The position numbers were made by a program, and so were the translations under genes. Below, one piece after another: positions 24,144-31,573 of a stretch of DNA of 41,163 nt; the stretch's first letter is position 1; every line of letters begins with the position of its first letter. Source of the DNA: Arthrobacter sp. (lineage in GTDB: Bacteria; Actinomycetota; Actinomycetes; Actinomycetales; Micrococcaceae). Under the pieces are notes generated by a model. That model did not search any database. It was given only the letters and a program-made list of their open reading frames with translations, and had not been told where the DNA came from. Where the stretch lies: positions 1-41,163 of the forward strand of contig NZ_JAPSHV010000011.1 in NCBI RefSeq assembly GCF_031179385.1, in the 5' to 3' direction.

Positions 24144-24474
24144 GATGATCAGGTCCTCTCTCTCACCGGATTGTCCGGCGTTGCCGCTCCTCCGAGAAAG
24201 AAAGGGCGGCTGATTTTGTTGGTCTGTTGCCGTGCAGATCCGGTCGACATCGACGTCGGGCGGTGCGGCACGGTGATGCTGCAAGGATATCCGCCGCTAC
24301 CTGCCGCAGATAACTCCTCAGGCCCATCTGTGACCAACGGCATAAGCCCCGAAAAGGCCGGAACGCCTCTACGGACATCTCATCCGAAGGAACTAGGTCA
24401 TGCGGGGGAGCAGAACAGGACCGGCCGCTGACTACACTGGCGCAGGAACACTTCGGAGGGTGCTGGACGTCGAC
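24144..24474. other. intergenic region between divergent gap and histidine kinase genes
   Basis: About 330 nt without a convincing gene. It must hold the gap promoter (a possible TTGGTC-N18-TTATCT pair on the minus strand around 24310-24340 is weak) and the promoter of the sensor operon, for which TACACT at 24433-24438 is a fair -10 box. No repeat, hairpin or RNA motif stands out. Confidence 0.5.
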
Positions 24475-25818
24475 ATGCTGAATATATTGAGGCGGCTCGT
24501 GCCTCCAACGGGCTCCGAGGAAAGCCGCTGGGAGCGGCCCAGCCCCACCCAGGAGCAGCTGCGCAGGGACCTGATCGGCGTTGTCGTTTTCTTCCTGATC
24601 AGCGCCGTCGCGCTGGAGTTGAGCAGGGGCGTCGGGGCCATGGCCGAGGAACGCAGCCCCATCTGGCTGCAGCATTGCGTTCTCGCCCTGATGATCTTCC
24701 CGCTCGTGCTCCGGCGCCGCTTCCCCGTCGCGGTCATGCTGGTGATGTCCGCGCTCTTCATCATCCTCAGCCTCTGGATTCCAGCCCTCTCCATCCAGCT
24801 CTCGTATCAGGTTGCCTATTTTGCCTCGCTGTACTCGGCGGTGGCGTGGGCCAAGGACAGGCGCGTGCTGTGGCTCGGCACCACCGTTGTGGTGGTCGCC
24901 ATGACGCTGTGGCTGATCCTGTCCCTCACGGTTTCGAACACATTCGACGGCATGCTGGAGCGGGTCTCCGAGGGGGACGAAACCTGGCGGGGAATCCTTG
25001 ACCCGCTGACCTCCGCGGCGGTCTACAACTTCATGGTGAATTTCGCGTACTTCGGCGGCGCCATCCTGGCCGGACTGTCCTCCTGGCGCAACGCCCTGCA
25101 GCGCACTCAGCTGGCTCAGCAGGCCGAGCAGATCGCGCAACAGTCCGCCGAGCTTGCCCGGCGGGCCGTCATCGAGGAACGGCTCCGGATTGCGCGTGAG
25201 CTTCACGACGTCGTGGCCCACCACGTGTCCGTGATCGGAGTCCAGGCCGGCGCCGCCCGCCGTGTGATGGACCGGAAACCGGACGTCGCGGCTGAATCGC
25301 TGCGCACCATCGAACAGGCCAGCCGTCAGGCCGTGACCGATATGCGGAACCTGCTGGGCGTGCTGCGGTCGGACACCTCGGTTGAAGAAGCCGACGACGG
25401 CGGCCGCCATCCGGAGCCCGGGCTCCCCGACATCAGTGCCCTGGCTGAGTTGCAGCGTGAGTTCGGCCTGGATGTCACCTTTTCCCGGATTGAAGACGTT
25501 TCGGGAGCCCTCGACGACGTGTCGGCGCCGCTGGCGCTTTCCCTGTACCGGACGGCGCAGGAATCCCTCACCAACGTCCGCCGCCATTCCACCGCCTCGG
25601 CAGCCGTCATGACCCTGCGGACCGGGCAGACCGCGGAACAGCGTTGGGTGGAACTCGAGACGGTGGACAACGGAAGGCCGCGCCCGCGAGCAGAACCCGG
25701 GTCAGGGTTCGGGCTGCAGGGCATCCGGGAACGGGTAGCGCTGCATCGCGGTGCCGCTGAAATCGGTCCCCGGGCGGACGGAGGCTGGCGGGTCCGCGCC
25801 CGCTTCCTGATGTCCTAA
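24475..25818 (+). CDS. sensor histidine kinase (HisKA_3/DesK-like)
   Basis: Membrane sensor kinase of 447 residues. Seen: four to five membrane helices (~35-55, 65-85, 87-130, 135-155, 185-205), a short coiled coil rich in Gln and Ala, the phosphoacceptor H244 in RIARELHDVVAHHV, and a compact HATPase_c domain with VDNG and GSGFGLQGIRERV near the end. It would autophosphorylate and pass phosphate to the response regulator encoded 56 nt downstream. The short extracytoplasmic loops suggest it senses a signal within the membrane, often a cell-envelope-active compound or the partner ABC transporter itself. ATG 24475 is chosen (GGAGG 15 nt upstream); an in-frame ATG at 24400 lies before the likely promoter, and GTG 24460 is another option. 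Confidence 0.88.
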   Translation: MLNILRRLVPPTGSEESRWERPSPTQEQLRRDLIGVVVFFLISAVALELSRGVGAMAEERSPIWLQHCVLALMIFPLVLRRRFPVAVMLVMSALFIILSLWIPALSIQLSYQVAYFASLYSAVAWAKDRRVLWLGTTVVVVAMTLWLILSLTVSNTFDGMLERVSEGDETWRGILDPLTSAAVYNFMVNFAYFGGAILAGLSSWRNALQRTQLAQQAEQIAQQSAELARRAVIEERLRIARELHDVVAHHVSVIGVQAGAARRVMDRKPDVAAESLRTIEQASRQAVTDMRNLLGVLRSDTSVEEADDGGRHPEPGLPDISALAELQREFGLDVTFSRIEDVSGALDDVSAPLALSLYRTAQESLTNVRRHSTASAAVMTLRTGQTAEQRWVELETVDNGRPRPRAEPGSGFGLQGIRERVALHRGAAEIGPRADGGWRVRARFLMS

Positions 25819-25874
25819 GCACAGGTCATCCCGAACGTCCTCACCATTCCCAAAACTTCACACCGAAAGACGTC

Positions 25875-26573
25875 ATGGACAAGATTCGAGTACTGCTAGC
25901 TGACGACCAGGGGCTGGTCCGTGCCGGTTTCGCCACCATGTTGTCCGTCGAGGACGACATCGAGGTGGTGGGACAGGTCACCAACGGGCAGGAGGCGGTC
26001 GACTTCGCCACCTCGCACGATGTCGACGTCATCCTCATGGACGTGCAAATGCCGGTGCTGGACGGCATCAGGGCCACGGAGCAAATCACCGCAGCCGGCC
26101 GCGGCAAGGTCATCATCCTGACCACCTTCGAGCGCGACGACTACCTGTTCGACGCGATCCGCGGCGGTGCGAGCGGCTTCCTCCTGAAGAACGCCGAACC
26201 GGAAGATCTGATTGCAGCGGTCCACGCGGTGGCCGGCGGCTACGCGCTGCTGGCACCGGAGGTTACTGTCCGGGTGATCGAACGGTTCACCAGCCAGTTC
26301 GATGGTGCCGGCACCGCCCCGGCGCACAAGCACCCCACACCGGAGCAGCAGCACAAACAGCGGCTGCTCGCCTCGCTGACGCAGCGTGAAAAGGAAGTCC
26401 TGGTGTGCATGGCGTCAGGGCTCAGCAACGCCGAGCTTGCCGGGAAGCTGTTCCTCGCCGAGGCTACGGTCAAGTCCCACGTGTCCTCCCTGCTGGGCAA
26501 AATCCAGGTGCGCGACCGGGTACAGGCAGTCGTGTTTGCCTACGAAAGCGGGCTCATCCGTCCGGGTGAATGA
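25875..26573 (+). CDS. LuxR/NarL-family response regulator
   Basis: Two-domain regulator of 232 residues. Receiver domain: acidic pair D10-D11, phosphoacceptor D56 in ILMDVQMP, T83/T84 in ILTTFER and K105 in FLLKN. A linker at ~135-160 is rich in Gln, His and Pro. The C-terminal LuxR helix-turn-helix is LTQREKEVLVCMASGLSN-AELA followed by ATVKSHVSSLLGKI. It is the partner of the kinase upstream and probably activates the ABC genes just downstream, as in NatRK/NatAB-type systems. Direct targets cannot be read from the sequence. Confidence 0.93.
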   Translation: MDKIRVLLADDQGLVRAGFATMLSVEDDIEVVGQVTNGQEAVDFATSHDVDVILMDVQMPVLDGIRATEQITAAGRGKVIILTTFERDDYLFDAIRGGASGFLLKNAEPEDLIAAVHAVAGGYALLAPEVTVRVIERFTSQFDGAGTAPAHKHPTPEQQHKQRLLASLTQREKEVLVCMASGLSNAELAGKLFLAEATVKSHVSSLLGKIQVRDRVQAVVFAYESGLIRPGE

Positions 26574-26653
26574 AAGTTCCGTCTTTCGGCGCATCCCCGA
26601 ACTGGCCCGCCTCCCTAGTGTTGATCCCAGGAAGACCAAACGGGAGGAAACCC

Positions 26654-27535
26654 ATGTTGCAGGTGCAGAACCTGACCCGCCGTTTCGGCGAGAACACCGC
26701 CGTCGACGATGTGAGCTTCACTGTCCCTTCGGGCAAGATGACCGGGTTCGTCGGCGCAAACGGTGCCGGCAAGACGACCACCATGCGCATGATCATGGGT
26801 GTACTCACCGCGCAGGCCGGGGAGGTGCTGGTTGATGGACGTCCGGTCACCGCGAATGACCGCGCCACCTTCGGGTACATGCCCGAGGAGCGGGGCCTCT
26901 ACCCGAAGCAGCCCATTCTCGATCAGCTCGTCTACCTCGGGCAGCTGCACCGGATGAGCCAGTCGGATGCGCGGTCGCGGGCGCAGGAGCTGCTTGAACG
27001 GTTCCAGCTCGGCGACCGGGGCAAGGACAAGCTGGAGTCGCTCTCGCTCGGTAACCAGCAGCGGGTGCAGATTGCGGCGTCGCTCCTTCACCGCCCGTCC
27101 GTACTCATTCTCGATGAGCCCTTCTCAGGCCTGGACCCGGTGGCCGTCGATTCGATGGTGGAACTGCTACGCGAACACACCGCGCAGGGGGTTCCTGTCC
27201 TCTTCTCAAGCCACCAGCTCGACCTCGTGGACCGGCTGTGCGACAACCTGGTGGTCCTGCAGAAGGGCCGGCTCGTCGCCTCGGGGACAGGCGACGAACT
27301 CCGCGCGACAGCGCCCCGGCGTCACCGGCTGACGGTCTCACCCGACGCCGGCTGGGTACGTGAGGAAACCGGTGTGCGCGTCATAGACGTGGCAGGACGG
27401 GACGCCGTCGTGGAATTGGACAACGACGACGACGCCCAACGCCTCCTCGCCGCTGCCATGACGCGGGGCAGTGTGCACGAGTTCAGCAGAATCCGACCCA
27501 GTCTCAGCGAAATCTACCGGGGGGTATCCCAATGA
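26654..27535 (+). CDS. ABC transporter ATP-binding protein (NatA-like)
   Basis: Nucleotide-binding subunit of 293 residues. Walker A GANGAGKTT at 34-42, signature LSLGNQQ at 130-136 (variant of LSGGQ), Walker B LILDE at 151-155 with the catalytic glutamate, and the His switch in FSSHQLD. The C-terminal ~75 residues form a DUF4162-like domain common in drug and Na+ exporter ATPases. It powers the permease encoded next, whose start overlaps its stop by 4 nt (ATGA). ATG 26654 is chosen for its GGGAGGAAA ribosome binding site; the open frame extends upstream into the response regulator gene. Confidence 0.93.
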   Translation: MLQVQNLTRRFGENTAVDDVSFTVPSGKMTGFVGANGAGKTTTMRMIMGVLTAQAGEVLVDGRPVTANDRATFGYMPEERGLYPKQPILDQLVYLGQLHRMSQSDARSRAQELLERFQLGDRGKDKLESLSLGNQQRVQIAASLLHRPSVLILDEPFSGLDPVAVDSMVELLREHTAQGVPVLFSSHQLDLVDRLCDNLVVLQKGRLVASGTGDELRATAPRRHRLTVSPDAGWVREETGVRVIDVAGRDAVVELDNDDDAQRLLAAAMTRGSVHEFSRIRPSLSEIYRGVSQ

Positions 27536-28770
27536 GCACCGAAACCGCATACAGGCAACAGCAGCGAGGGCCGGCGTCGTCGTCCCCTTCGGGGCACAAC
27601 CCGCAGCCGGCCTGGCTGATCGTAACGCTGCGCGAGGTCATGGTGAAGGCAAAGGATCGCGGCTTCGCGATCTCGACACTCGTGACCCTGGTGCTGATTG
27701 TCGCGGGCGTCGTTTTCAACGCCTACATGTCCACCCGGGGCGAGGAGTACACCGTCGCGGTGAGCTCGAACGCCGGGGAGTCTGTGGTCGCCCTCGCACA
27801 TGAAGTAGGCCAGGACGACGACGGCAACACGGCCTTCGAGACGATAGCCACAGTGTCCGATGATGCAGCGCTTGAGCAGGTCCGGACCGAGGGAGCCGAC
27901 GCAGCCCTCATCCGCGGGGGCGACGGTACGTGGACCCTGACCGGCAAGAACGAGGTACCCCGAGGTCTGAGCAGCGGCCTGGGTGCCGCCCTGGAGGCCT
28001 ACGCCCTCGAGTCGAATGCAGCAGCTGCGGGGACCACTTCCGAGCAGCTGCTCAGGGGGTCGACGCTGGAGGAGTCGCTCCTGGAGGGCAACGCGGAAAA
28101 CCAGGCCGTTGCGGACGTGGCCGGCTTCGCGTTCAGCTTCCTGTTCTACATGGCGTCCATCATCTTCGGAATGGCTATTGCCAATTCGGTGGTGGAAGAG
28201 AAGCAGAACCGCGTGGTGGAGATCCTGGCCACTGCGATCCCTGTGCGGCAGCTGTTGTACGGCAAGGTGCTGGGCAACACGATCCTGGCGATGATCCAGC
28301 TGGCGCTGTACGGCGGAGCGGCGCTGCTCGCGTTGAACCTCACGGACACCGCGGACATCATCGGCAGCATCATCCCCGCGTCCGGGTGGTTCATGGTGTT
28401 CTTCCTGTTCGGTTTCCTGATCCTGGCCGCCATGTGGGCGGTGCTCGGGTCGCTGGCCAGCCGTGCGGAGGATCTGACGAGCAGTTCGACACCGGTCATG
28501 GCCCTGATCTTCGCTGCACTGGGTGCCGGGTTGTTCGCCTCGGGCCAGCTGCTCGTCATTGCGTCCTATGTGCCGGTGGTGTCATCCGTTGCGATGCCGA
28601 TCCGCATGCTGAACTCCGAGGTCGCGCTCTGGGAACCGATCCTGTCACTGGTGCTCGCGCTCGCTGCTGCGGTTGCGTTGCTCCATCTCGGCGAGAAGAT
28701 CTACCGCCGTGCCGTGATGCAAGGCGGTGGAGCGCTGACCCTGCGCAAGGCGATGAAGCTGGAGCAGTAG
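27532..28770 (+). CDS. ABC-2 type permease (NatB-like)
   Basis: Membrane subunit of 412 residues, ABC2_membrane_3 type. One helix at ~46-64, a large extracytoplasmic domain (~65-200), then five to six helices in the C-terminal half, with VVEEKQNRVVEILATAIPVRQLLYGKVLG (~222-250) as the cytoplasmic coupling segment typical of NatB-type proteins. With the upstream ATPase it should export a substrate such as Na+, a peptide or an antibiotic; which one is open. It is the last gene of the kinase-regulator-ATPase-permease operon, closed by an inverted repeat 10 nt downstream. Confidence 0.9.
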   Translation: MSTETAYRQQQRGPASSSPSGHNPQPAWLIVTLREVMVKAKDRGFAISTLVTLVLIVAGVVFNAYMSTRGEEYTVAVSSNAGESVVALAHEVGQDDDGNTAFETIATVSDDAALEQVRTEGADAALIRGGDGTWTLTGKNEVPRGLSSGLGAALEAYALESNAAAAGTTSEQLLRGSTLEESLLEGNAENQAVADVAGFAFSFLFYMASIIFGMAIANSVVEEKQNRVVEILATAIPVRQLLYGKVLGNTILAMIQLALYGGAALLALNLTDTADIIGSIIPASGWFMVFFLFGFLILAAMWAVLGSLASRAEDLTSSSTPVMALIFAALGAGLFASGQLLVIASYVPVVSSVAMPIRMLNSEVALWEPILSLVLALAAAVALLHLGEKIYRRAVMQGGGALTLRKAMKLEQ

Positions 28771-28780
28771 GGCAATCCCG

Positions 28781-28849
28781 CAGAATTGGCCCTTGGGTTC
28801 AGAAAACGCCGGTTCGATCCGACGGACGTGCATCCAAGGGCCATTTCTG
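28781..28849 (+). terminator. inverted repeat after ABC operon
   Basis: Arms of 16 nt (28781-28796 and 28834-28849) match at 15 positions; the 37-nt interior can form a smaller hairpin around GGTTCGATCC. It lies 10 nt after the permease stop. Terminator function is likely; the long loop is unusual. Confidence 0.55.
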
Positions 28850-28939
28850 TGCGCGCCGTGGCGGTAGAGGTGGGGACGATTCCCACGAGCACTACGTTGG
28901 TACTGGCAAGACACCATCTCCCACGGAAGGTACTCAGTC

Positions 28940-29200
28940 ATGGCCGGATTCGGCTCGCTCGGCAAGATCGCGAAGGAACTCGCCCGCAACCCCAAGGTCC
29001 GCGAAGCGCTCAACAGCCCCCAGGCCAAACAGATGGGCAGCAAAGTAGTGGACCGCGTGGCTGACGTTGCGGACAAGGCAACCAAGGGCAAGCACCAGGA
29101 CAAGATCCAGAACGCCCGCGGCCAGGCGCAGAAGCATCTGCGTGGACCGGGTGAAGGCCCCGACGCAAACCCGAACAATCCCGGGTCCCCCCGCCGCTGA
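28940..29200 (+). CDS. Rv0909-like small protein (antitoxin-family-like)
   Basis: Hydrophilic, basic protein of 86 residues. The segment KVVDRVADVADKATKGKHQDKIQNARGQAQ (~35-64) matches the DKAGDFADKKTGGKYTDKI-type repeat of the mycobacterial Rv0909/MT0933 antitoxin family. Residues ~70-86 are rich in Pro, Gly and Asn and probably disordered. No toxin gene lies beside it: the next gene encodes an AlkD-like protein. It may thus be a solitary family member with another role. The ATG is preceded by GGAAGG at good distance. The following gene starts 2 nt after its stop. Confidence 0.75.
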   Translation: MAGFGSLGKIAKELARNPKVREALNSPQAKQMGSKVVDRVADVADKATKGKHQDKIQNARGQAQKHLRGPGEGPDANPNNPGSPRR

Positions 29201-29202
29201 GC

Positions 29203-29844
29203 TTGAGCGAGGCAGCGGACTTCATCGACGCCGCGCTACAGCGCGAGGCGTCGTGGGAACGGGCGGATGCACTGAACGCGCTCGACGACGGCCTTCGCTA
29301 CTACGGTTCCTCGGTCGGCGCCGTGCGCGGCACCGTACGGGACGCCGGCCGCAAGTTCCGAGGGATGGACCGGCAGGACGTGCTTTTCCTCAGTGCCGAG
29401 CTGTGGTTCGAGCCGGTGTTCGAGCGGCGTCTCGCCGCCGTGGTTCTGCTGCAGTCCTCCGTTCCCCTGCTCCGGCACTCGGACCTCGCCCGCCTGGAGC
29501 GTTACGTGCGGGATAGCCGGAGGGAGTCGCTGGTGGATCCAGTGGCGGTCGACGTCGTCGGGCCGTTGGCTGCGCGCCTGACCGGGCCGGAGCGCTCCCA
29601 CGCCGAGGAGGTGCTGGACCGCTGGGCCGCAAGCGCCGACCCCTGGCTCCGGCGTGCAGCCCTGCTTGCTCCGCTGCGCGAACTGCGCTCAGGCGAGGGA
29701 GACGGTGATGCCTTCCTCCGACGTGCGCATCTGGTGCTGGAGAAGAACGACGACGGCGGGCCGGTCCGCGGCGCGTTCGAAGTGCTTCACGCAGAACTGG
29801 GGAAGAGGCGGCCCGAGCTCCTGGTTGAGCTGCCCCAGAGCTAG
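29203..29844 (+). CDS. DNA alkylation repeat (AlkD-like) protein
   Basis: All-helical HEAT-like repeat protein of 213 residues. Seen: RYYGSSVGAVRGTVRDAGRKFRGM (~32-55), LFLSAELWFEPVFERRLAAVVLLQ (~61-84), and repeats to the end, matching the AlkD pattern YGVxxxxLR, then W-x-PxFExRxxAxxLL and WxxxxDPWLRRAAL. AlkD-type glycosylases remove alkylated bases such as N7-methylguanine. The match WAASADPWLRRAALL (~146-160) covers the catalytic-region tryptophans and DNA-contact arginines, but I cannot align the catalytic aspartate with certainty. The likely start is TTG at 29203, 2 nt after the previous stop, implying translational coupling; no good downstream start preserves the first helix. Confidence 0.7.
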   Translation: MSEAADFIDAALQREASWERADALNALDDGLRYYGSSVGAVRGTVRDAGRKFRGMDRQDVLFLSAELWFEPVFERRLAAVVLLQSSVPLLRHSDLARLERYVRDSRRESLVDPVAVDVVGPLAARLTGPERSHAEEVLDRWAASADPWLRRAALLAPLRELRSGEGDGDAFLRRAHLVLEKNDDGGPVRGAFEVLHAELGKRRPELLVELPQS

Positions 29845-29874
29845 CGCCCGAAGAGTCGCCCGACAAGAGCCGTG

Positions 29875-30765
29875 CTACTCCAGCCGTCGGCGTTTCGGGA
29901 AGGCGATCCGGTCCAGGTCATTCGCGGCGACAACCTGCGTGCCGACGGCGGCTGCGGCCGCCTGCTCCTGCAGGACGCTCACATCTGGATAGCGGGACGA
30001 GAAGTGGGTCAGCACCAGAATGCCGGCGTGCCCGTTCCCGGCGAGCGCGCCCGCTTGACCGGCGGTGAGGTGGAGGTACTGGGAGGCGAGGCCGGCGTCG
30101 TCGTTACTGAAAGTGGATTCCGCAACCAGGAGGTCCGCGCCGTCCGCCAGTGCGTCTGCGCCCTCGCACTCGGCCGTGTCCATGACGAAGGCGAAGCTCT
30201 GTCCGGGGCGGGGAACGCTCACGTCCTCGAGCGCGGCGCCACGGAGATGTCCTTCCCGCTGCAGGCGGCCGACGTCGGGCCCCGTGATTCCAGCCGCAGC
30301 GAGACGTTCCGGGATCAGACTGCGGGACGCCGGCTCGTTGAGTCGGTAGCCGTACGCCTCGATCCGGTGCCGCAGCGGTTGCACCTCGAGCCCGTCGGCG
30401 ATGGTACCCGGTGACCCATGCGGGCTGAGCCGAAGGTCGAGGCCCGGAGTGGCGAGCGACACCAGCGCACGGACGGCCTCTTCGCCGGACGCGGGGTAGT
30501 GGAGGTGTACGGGATGGTCGACGCCGTCGAGCACCATGCGGGACAACACGCCGGGAAGGCCGAAACTGTGGTCGCCGTGGAGGTGCGTGAGGCAGATTCG
30601 CGTGATGCTTGACGTCCCGACTCCGGCATACGTCATCTGCCGCTGGGTCCCTTCACCCGGGTCGAAAAGCAGGCCTTCACCGTCCCAGCGGAGCAGGTAG
30701 CCGTTGTGGTTGCGCGTTCGGGTGGGAACCTGTGAGGCGGTGCCGAGGATCACGAGTTCGCGCAT
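29875..30765 (-). CDS. rnz: ribonuclease Z
   Basis: tRNA 3'-end processing endonuclease of 296 residues, the usual length for the short form. Zinc ligands and catalytic residues are all present: H61-x-H63-x-D65-H66 (THLHGDH), H133 (LRHRIEAYGY), D196 (VMDT) and H254 (LTHFSSRY). The N-terminus ELVILGTASQVPTRTRN and FDPGEGTQRQM are also typical. The ATG at 30765 is chosen because homology begins there and a CACACT box lies 7 nt upstream; the frame is open 150 codons further up without similarity. It is divergent from a small acidic protein gene and convergent with the AlkD-like gene. Confidence 0.93.
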   Translation of the reverse strand: MRELVILGTASQVPTRTRNHNGYLLRWDGEGLLFDPGEGTQRQMTYAGVGTSSITRICLTHLHGDHSFGLPGVLSRMVLDGVDHPVHLHYPASGEEAVRALVSLATPGLDLRLSPHGSPGTIADGLEVQPLRHRIEAYGYRLNEPASRSLIPERLAAAGITGPDVGRLQREGHLRGAALEDVSVPRPGQSFAFVMDTAECEGADALADGADLLVAESTFSNDDAGLASQYLHLTAGQAGALAGNGHAGILVLTHFSSRYPDVSVLQEQAAAAAVGTQVVAANDLDRIAFPKRRRLE

Positions 30766-30772
30766 GGATTCG

Positions 30773-30778
30773 AGTGTG
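30773..30778 (-). promoter_or_regulatory. possible leaderless -10 box of rnz
   Basis: CACACT on the minus strand, 7 nt before the ATG at 30765. It lacks the first T of TAnnnT, so it is a weaker case. Confidence 0.3.
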
Positions 30779-30939
30779 CCATTGTTGCGTCGGCTTCGGG
30801 CGACCTCGCTTGTTATCACGCCTTCCAGCGAGCGGCAGGCAGGAGTTGACGGAGTCCCAAGCTGTCCGTTCCCTCCCCAAAGTCCTCCCGTGGGGAGTAA
30901 CGTGTTCGGCATTAGGAAGGCCGAACTGGGGAGGACCGT

Positions 30940-31158
30940 GTGAGCAGCGATACCAATGACTTTGAGGACGAGGTTGCCGACGGTCTGAAGAATCCGCGGA
31001 ATCCGATTCCGCGCGACGTGGTCCAGGCGGATCAGGACGAGGATGAAGCGAGCGGCACAAAGCTCGGAGTGAACGAAGCTGCCGGACCCGCCGAAGAGAA
31101 GGATAAAGAGACCGACGACGAGCGCGAGCTCACCACCGACATCAGCCCCAGCGACTAG
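30940..31158 (+). CDS. acidic small hypothetical protein
   Basis: A 72-residue hydrophilic protein, about a third Asp and Glu, no membrane segment or known domain, probably disordered. A GGGGAGGACC ribosome binding site lies a few nt before the GTG start. Its TAG stop shares the CTAG at 31155-31158 with the stop of the convergent VOC gene. In composition it resembles the acidic protein encoded at 1830-2099 but I see no convincing alignment. Function unknown. Confidence 0.7.
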   Translation: MSSDTNDFEDEVADGLKNPRNPIPRDVVQADQDEDEASGTKLGVNEAAGPAEEKDKETDDERELTTDISPSD

Positions 31159-31550
31159 GACTCGTAACCGATGAGCCAGTGAAGGCCGTGACGGTCGATC
31201 ACCTGGCCGTCCGAAGCGCCCCACGGCTTGGGCCCCAGGGGGTCAACGACCGAACCGCCTTCTGCCAGTCTGTCGAACCATTCATGGAGGACGTGTGATT
31301 CTGCGGTGCCGAGCAGGGAGAGCATCAGCCCCTCGAACCGGACACTCTTTCCATCGGCTCCTGCATCCGATCCTGCCAGCGCAACCATGCCGCTGAGCGT
31401 TCCGTGAGCGATTGCGTCAGGCGTGCCCTCGTCGCGGCCGAAATCCTGGTGGGTGTGCAGGGATAGCTCCCCGCCGAAAACGTCCGCATAGAAGGTGAGT
31501 GCTTCGCGGGCAGTACCGGGGAAGCTGACGTAAACCTGGGGTGCTGTCAT
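31155..31550 (-). CDS. VOC family (PhnB/glyoxalase-like) protein
   Basis: A 131-residue protein of the vicinal oxygen chelate fold, PhnB-like branch. Seen: YVSFPGTAREALTFYADVFGGELSLHTHQDF at the N-terminus, the middle motif ending in MVALAGSDAG, and the C-terminal VVDPLGPKPWGASDGQVIDRHGLHWLIGYE. Such proteins occur in many genomes with no known substrate; some members are dioxygenases or resistance proteins. The ATG at 31550 is preferred over a GTG two codons upstream because a TAGGCT box lies exactly 6 nt before the ATG. Monocistronic; follows the Bcr/CflA gene on the same strand but has its own promoter. Confidence 0.88.
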   Translation of the reverse strand: MTAPQVYVSFPGTAREALTFYADVFGGELSLHTHQDFGRDEGTPDAIAHGTLSGMVALAGSDAGADGKSVRFEGLMLSLLGTAESHVLHEWFDRLAEGGSVVDPLGPKPWGASDGQVIDRHGLHWLIGYES

Positions 31551-31556
31551 GGGCAC

Positions 31557-31562
31557 AGCCTA
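31557..31562 (-). promoter_or_regulatory. leaderless -10 box of VOC gene
   Basis: TAGGCT on the minus strand, 6 nt before the ATG at 31550. It decides the start, since the upstream GTG would touch the box. Confidence 0.5.
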
Positions 31563-31573
31563 CAGAGTCGGGG

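Noticed and set aside
24143-24284. 47-codon N-terminal extension of the gap frame
   Set aside because: No similarity to the family and no ribosome binding site; the GTG at 24143 has one.
28811-28820. GGTTCGATCC resembling the T-loop of a tRNA
   Set aside because: No acceptor, D or anticodon stem can be built around it at tRNA spacing; the T-stem arms do not pair. It lies inside the inverted repeat after the ABC operon.
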